The notes below the pieces were generated by a model that did not search any database, had not been told where the DNA came from, and saw only the letters and a program-made list of their open reading frames with translations. Source: Kudoa neothunni (Eukaryota; Cnidaria). From it: a stretch of DNA of 64,000 bases. The translations under genes were made by a program, and so were the position numbers. This document shows positions 61,514-64,000 of the stretch, piece after piece; within the stretch, counting starts at the first letter, position 1; each line of letters opens with the position of its first letter. The stretch is taken from contig OZ199839.1 of the NCBI GenBank assembly GCA_964304625.1, positions 2,542,001 to 2,606,000 on the forward strand, in the 5' to 3' direction.

Positions 61514-64000
61514 TTATCTGATCCCTTTGCTCGAAGCCACCTTCTTGCGATAGATAACCAAGTAATAAAATAGTCCTGCAGCGACACATAGCATCGCTCC
61601 AACAACAGAACCACTATTAAAATTGTTAACAATTCTATTCAGAACAATTTTACGATATAATCCCAGCCACTTTCATACTAAATCTATGTTAGATTATTAC
61701 AAAAATTATATTTTTACTGGTTAGAGTCAGCTTTTGCAATGACATCTGGTGCTAAATATACCGATTTTTCAATTATAGTTCATATGTTTATATATTTACT
61801 AAAAAGTATATAATTATAAAATTACGAAGTCCAAATATTTATGAGAAATGAATTATGTAATTTTATTATTAGAATATGAATAAATAGCTTACCCTTTGGT
61901 TGTGGCACGCGTGACTTTTGTGGTCGATGGAGCTAATTTTCAATTTAAAACAAAATAAAGAAATAATCTAACTGATGATTACTAAATAAATATATAATAA
62001 TTCAGTCGTTTATTAAACATGATTACCTTGTAGTATCTGTCACACTCTCACCTTCTATAGAATGATTGCATTTCAAATAAACAATTAAAAATACCTTTTC
62101 TCACAATATATATTGTCTCTCCATGCATGTATTTTTCAGGTTTCACAATTAATTTGTATGATTTTTCGGATGAGACACCAGTATATGTGATTGAGTCGCA
62201 TTTTGTTTCGCAAACTGCACTGGCCGTAGATGTCGCAGGGCACGGATTCCCCACTATTTTAGGTGTTGTAGCATCTGTAATATCAATCAATGTATTAGAG
62301 CATTTTATTTCTGCCATATTTCTTGATGGATTCATAGCTCCGACAAACTTTATGGTCCCGCCATTAAACGAATGTGTTATGGTTAATGTTGCACCATCTA
62401 ATGAAAAGGTTAAATTGAAAAATAAAACGAGAATTACCTGTTATCAATTCTTCAACTATTTTATCACTTTTTGTGCTATCAAATTTTATCATCACGGAGT
62501 ATTGTGTCCCGCGCCCCAATCTTTCGAGTTCAACTTGTTCAGAACACATTACTCTGCAAGGGAACCTTCCATTGCAATGTACATCAGTGTAAAAACTTTG
62601 CCATTCAGTCTTTATCTTAATTAAACAAGAAATTTTATCATTGTTCTCGGCCATTGGCTGCAATCGCATTCTTGTATCCATAATGTTTATTTTATTACTT
62701 TCAAGTTGGATTGCATCTCCGCCTAAGTGCTAATTTTAAATTTTCACTAAAATTTATTGACTTGTTTTTAAGTAATATTCAAACGTTGTAGTTTCTGTTT
62801 CACCATTTTTTGCTTCAATCATTATTACATAAGTTGTTCCAGCACTTAAGTTTGTAACACTTTTACTGTCACAAGTGGTTGTGCACGTTTCTTGTGAGCA
62901 TTGTGGTGTTTTTCTTGTGGCTGTTGGATCAAGGGCCTTTCTTACATAAACTGTACAACTAATAGCGCCATCTGTACCAGACGATAATTTCATATGTGTT
63001 AAATCTAAAGTAAAACCAGTGTCTGAAAGTGCGGTTGGGACTATTCCATTGTTTGCAACTATAACAAAGTTAATCATCCTTCCTTTAAATTTTTATACTT
63101 GTGTAGGTTTTAATTGGATCTACTTCCTTGGTCACTTCACGGATAAAAACAGATCCTAATTGGAAGTTTGCATCAGCTATCATTACCACCTCAGTACATG
63201 GATTAATACATGACGTTACACTTGATCCACATTTTTTCACATATTCATTATTTCCTGCACTTTGTTTTTGTATCCTAAATTCGCAGAGCTTATCAGGTTT
63301 TTGATTCAGGATTGCAATTTTATATTTATCATCTGATTCTTTTGCCATTGTGAAGAAAAATTCAGAAAATTCAGAGGCCTTTTTTGTGAATTCATTATTT
63401 ACATAATAAACAAAAATGGGGAAGTAATCGCCGCATTCTATAGTATAATCGTAACGATAGGTTATTAAACTTGCTTTCAAAGTAGCTTGACCCGCTGATT
63501 CACAATTATCACTTTCTCCTGATTTCGCAATCTCAATACCATCTGTGTTTAGTTTGCATTCAGATATTGGGCATAACATTTTGTAATTAAACTTGACTTT
63601 TTCATTTTCTTTTTGTACAGTTATATCTGGATTCAGAACATAGCCTAAGTATAGTTAAGATCATCGAAAATCTAAATTATGTTCTATATTTAGATTACTT
63701 TTTGGTATCACAAAAACCTTTTTAAAATTAGGATTAGATTCAGCCTTTTCTTTTGTATCAGCAAATTTAATTAAAACAAAGGTTGCAGAAAAAGAAGCAA
63801 TTTTGATCTCCAGGTTTTCTGTCGTACATGGCACAACGCATATACCGATTTTTTCAGTGTTTAAACAAGGAAAATCTTCGTAAGCAATTTTTTTTTCATT
63901 GTTGATTTTAGAAAGTTGTATGTGACATATAAAATTGGCATCAAAATTTTTTAGCGATATTTTAATTTTATTTCTATTATTTGACTCTTCGGTGATTCCA
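61514..64000 (-). CDS. Copy D of the six-domain membrane protein family (5' end outside window)
   Basis: Exons (minus): 63699 to beyond 64000, 63099-63644, 62762-63058, 62438-62722, 62095-62397, one alternative exon, 61654-61677, 61514-61613. The signal-peptide exon lies past the window edge. Exon 6 is 9 nt longer than in A-C (extra residues in PATSTASAVCETKC). The first ectodomain exon still reads open to the edge (GITEESNNRNKIKIS). The tail is ASSKGIR. It is nearly identical to copy B in exon 5, the last three exons and the 3' flank. Confidence 0.78.
61718..62054 (-). other. Copy D: three mutually exclusive stalk exons
   Basis: 62027-62054 (28 nt, EGESVTDTT), 61893-61932 (40 nt, PSTTKVTRATTK), 61718-61751 (34 nt, PDVIAKADSN). 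Cassette introns are 94 and 141 nt, as in copies A and B. Confidence 0.75.

Noticed and set aside
1-64000. CRISPR arrays, operons or ribosome-binding sites
   Set aside because: No spaced direct repeats or bacterial gene organisation; spliced genes and animal protein families show that this is eukaryotic nuclear DNA.

Overview
The window is animal nuclear DNA, very AT-rich, with spliced genes whose ordinary introns are only about 35-55 nt (GT...AG). Two recognisable genes are metazoan (a SMAD and a LIN7-type L27-PDZ scaffold protein). AT richness, tiny introns and many DNA transposons suggest a reduced, probably parasitic metazoan; a myxozoan or orthonectid-like genome would fit, but this is inference and no species marker was found. 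Because the introns break reading frames, most genes below were assembled by joining exons by eye from splice signals and codon phase.

Layout. 0-3 kb: AT-rich, no gene seen. 3.2-4.4 kb (-): SMAD. 6.6-9.0 kb: complete-length but decayed piggyBac. 9.3-20.5 kb: segmental duplication carrying three tandem copies of an unrecognised secreted cysteine-rich protein gene (-), with different transposon insertions in each arm (a SINE-like element in one; a 735-bp element with a nested hAT-like MITE in the other). 20.5-24.8 kb: empty AT-rich DNA. 24.9-32.1 kb: a compact housekeeping cluster, DDX24/MAK5 helicase (+), LIN7 (-), CUTA (-) and RRP8 methyltransferase (+), with 114 bp between the convergent pair and about 100 bp between the divergent pair. 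32.4-38.3 kb: transposon remnants including a full-length decayed hAT. 38.5-64.0 kb: four head-to-tail copies (A-D, all -, D cut by the window edge) of a large unrecognised type I membrane protein, separated by transposons (hAT-like, mariner piece, LTR-retrotransposon fossil, piggyBac piece, Merlin, Tc1-like).

The most striking observation is in the A-D family. Each gene encodes a signal peptide, about six cysteine-bearing FN3-like domains on symmetric phase 1-1 exons, and one transmembrane helix with a basic tail. Between the last ectodomain exon and the membrane exons lie three tiny exons of 28, 40 and 34 nt. Each starts in phase 1 and ends in phase 2, so exactly one must be used for an open frame into the membrane helix; including two or three shifts the frame to stops. 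Sizes, phases and reading frames are the same in all four copies, including the divergent copy C. This predicts a three-way mutually exclusive exon switch of the juxtamembrane stalk, with a secreted form if exclusivity fails.

The two tandem surface/secreted families expand by local duplication, and the transposons date the duplications: the Tc1-like element sits beside copy D at a site that is empty beside copy B, and the SINE-like element is absent from the matching site of the other duplication arm.
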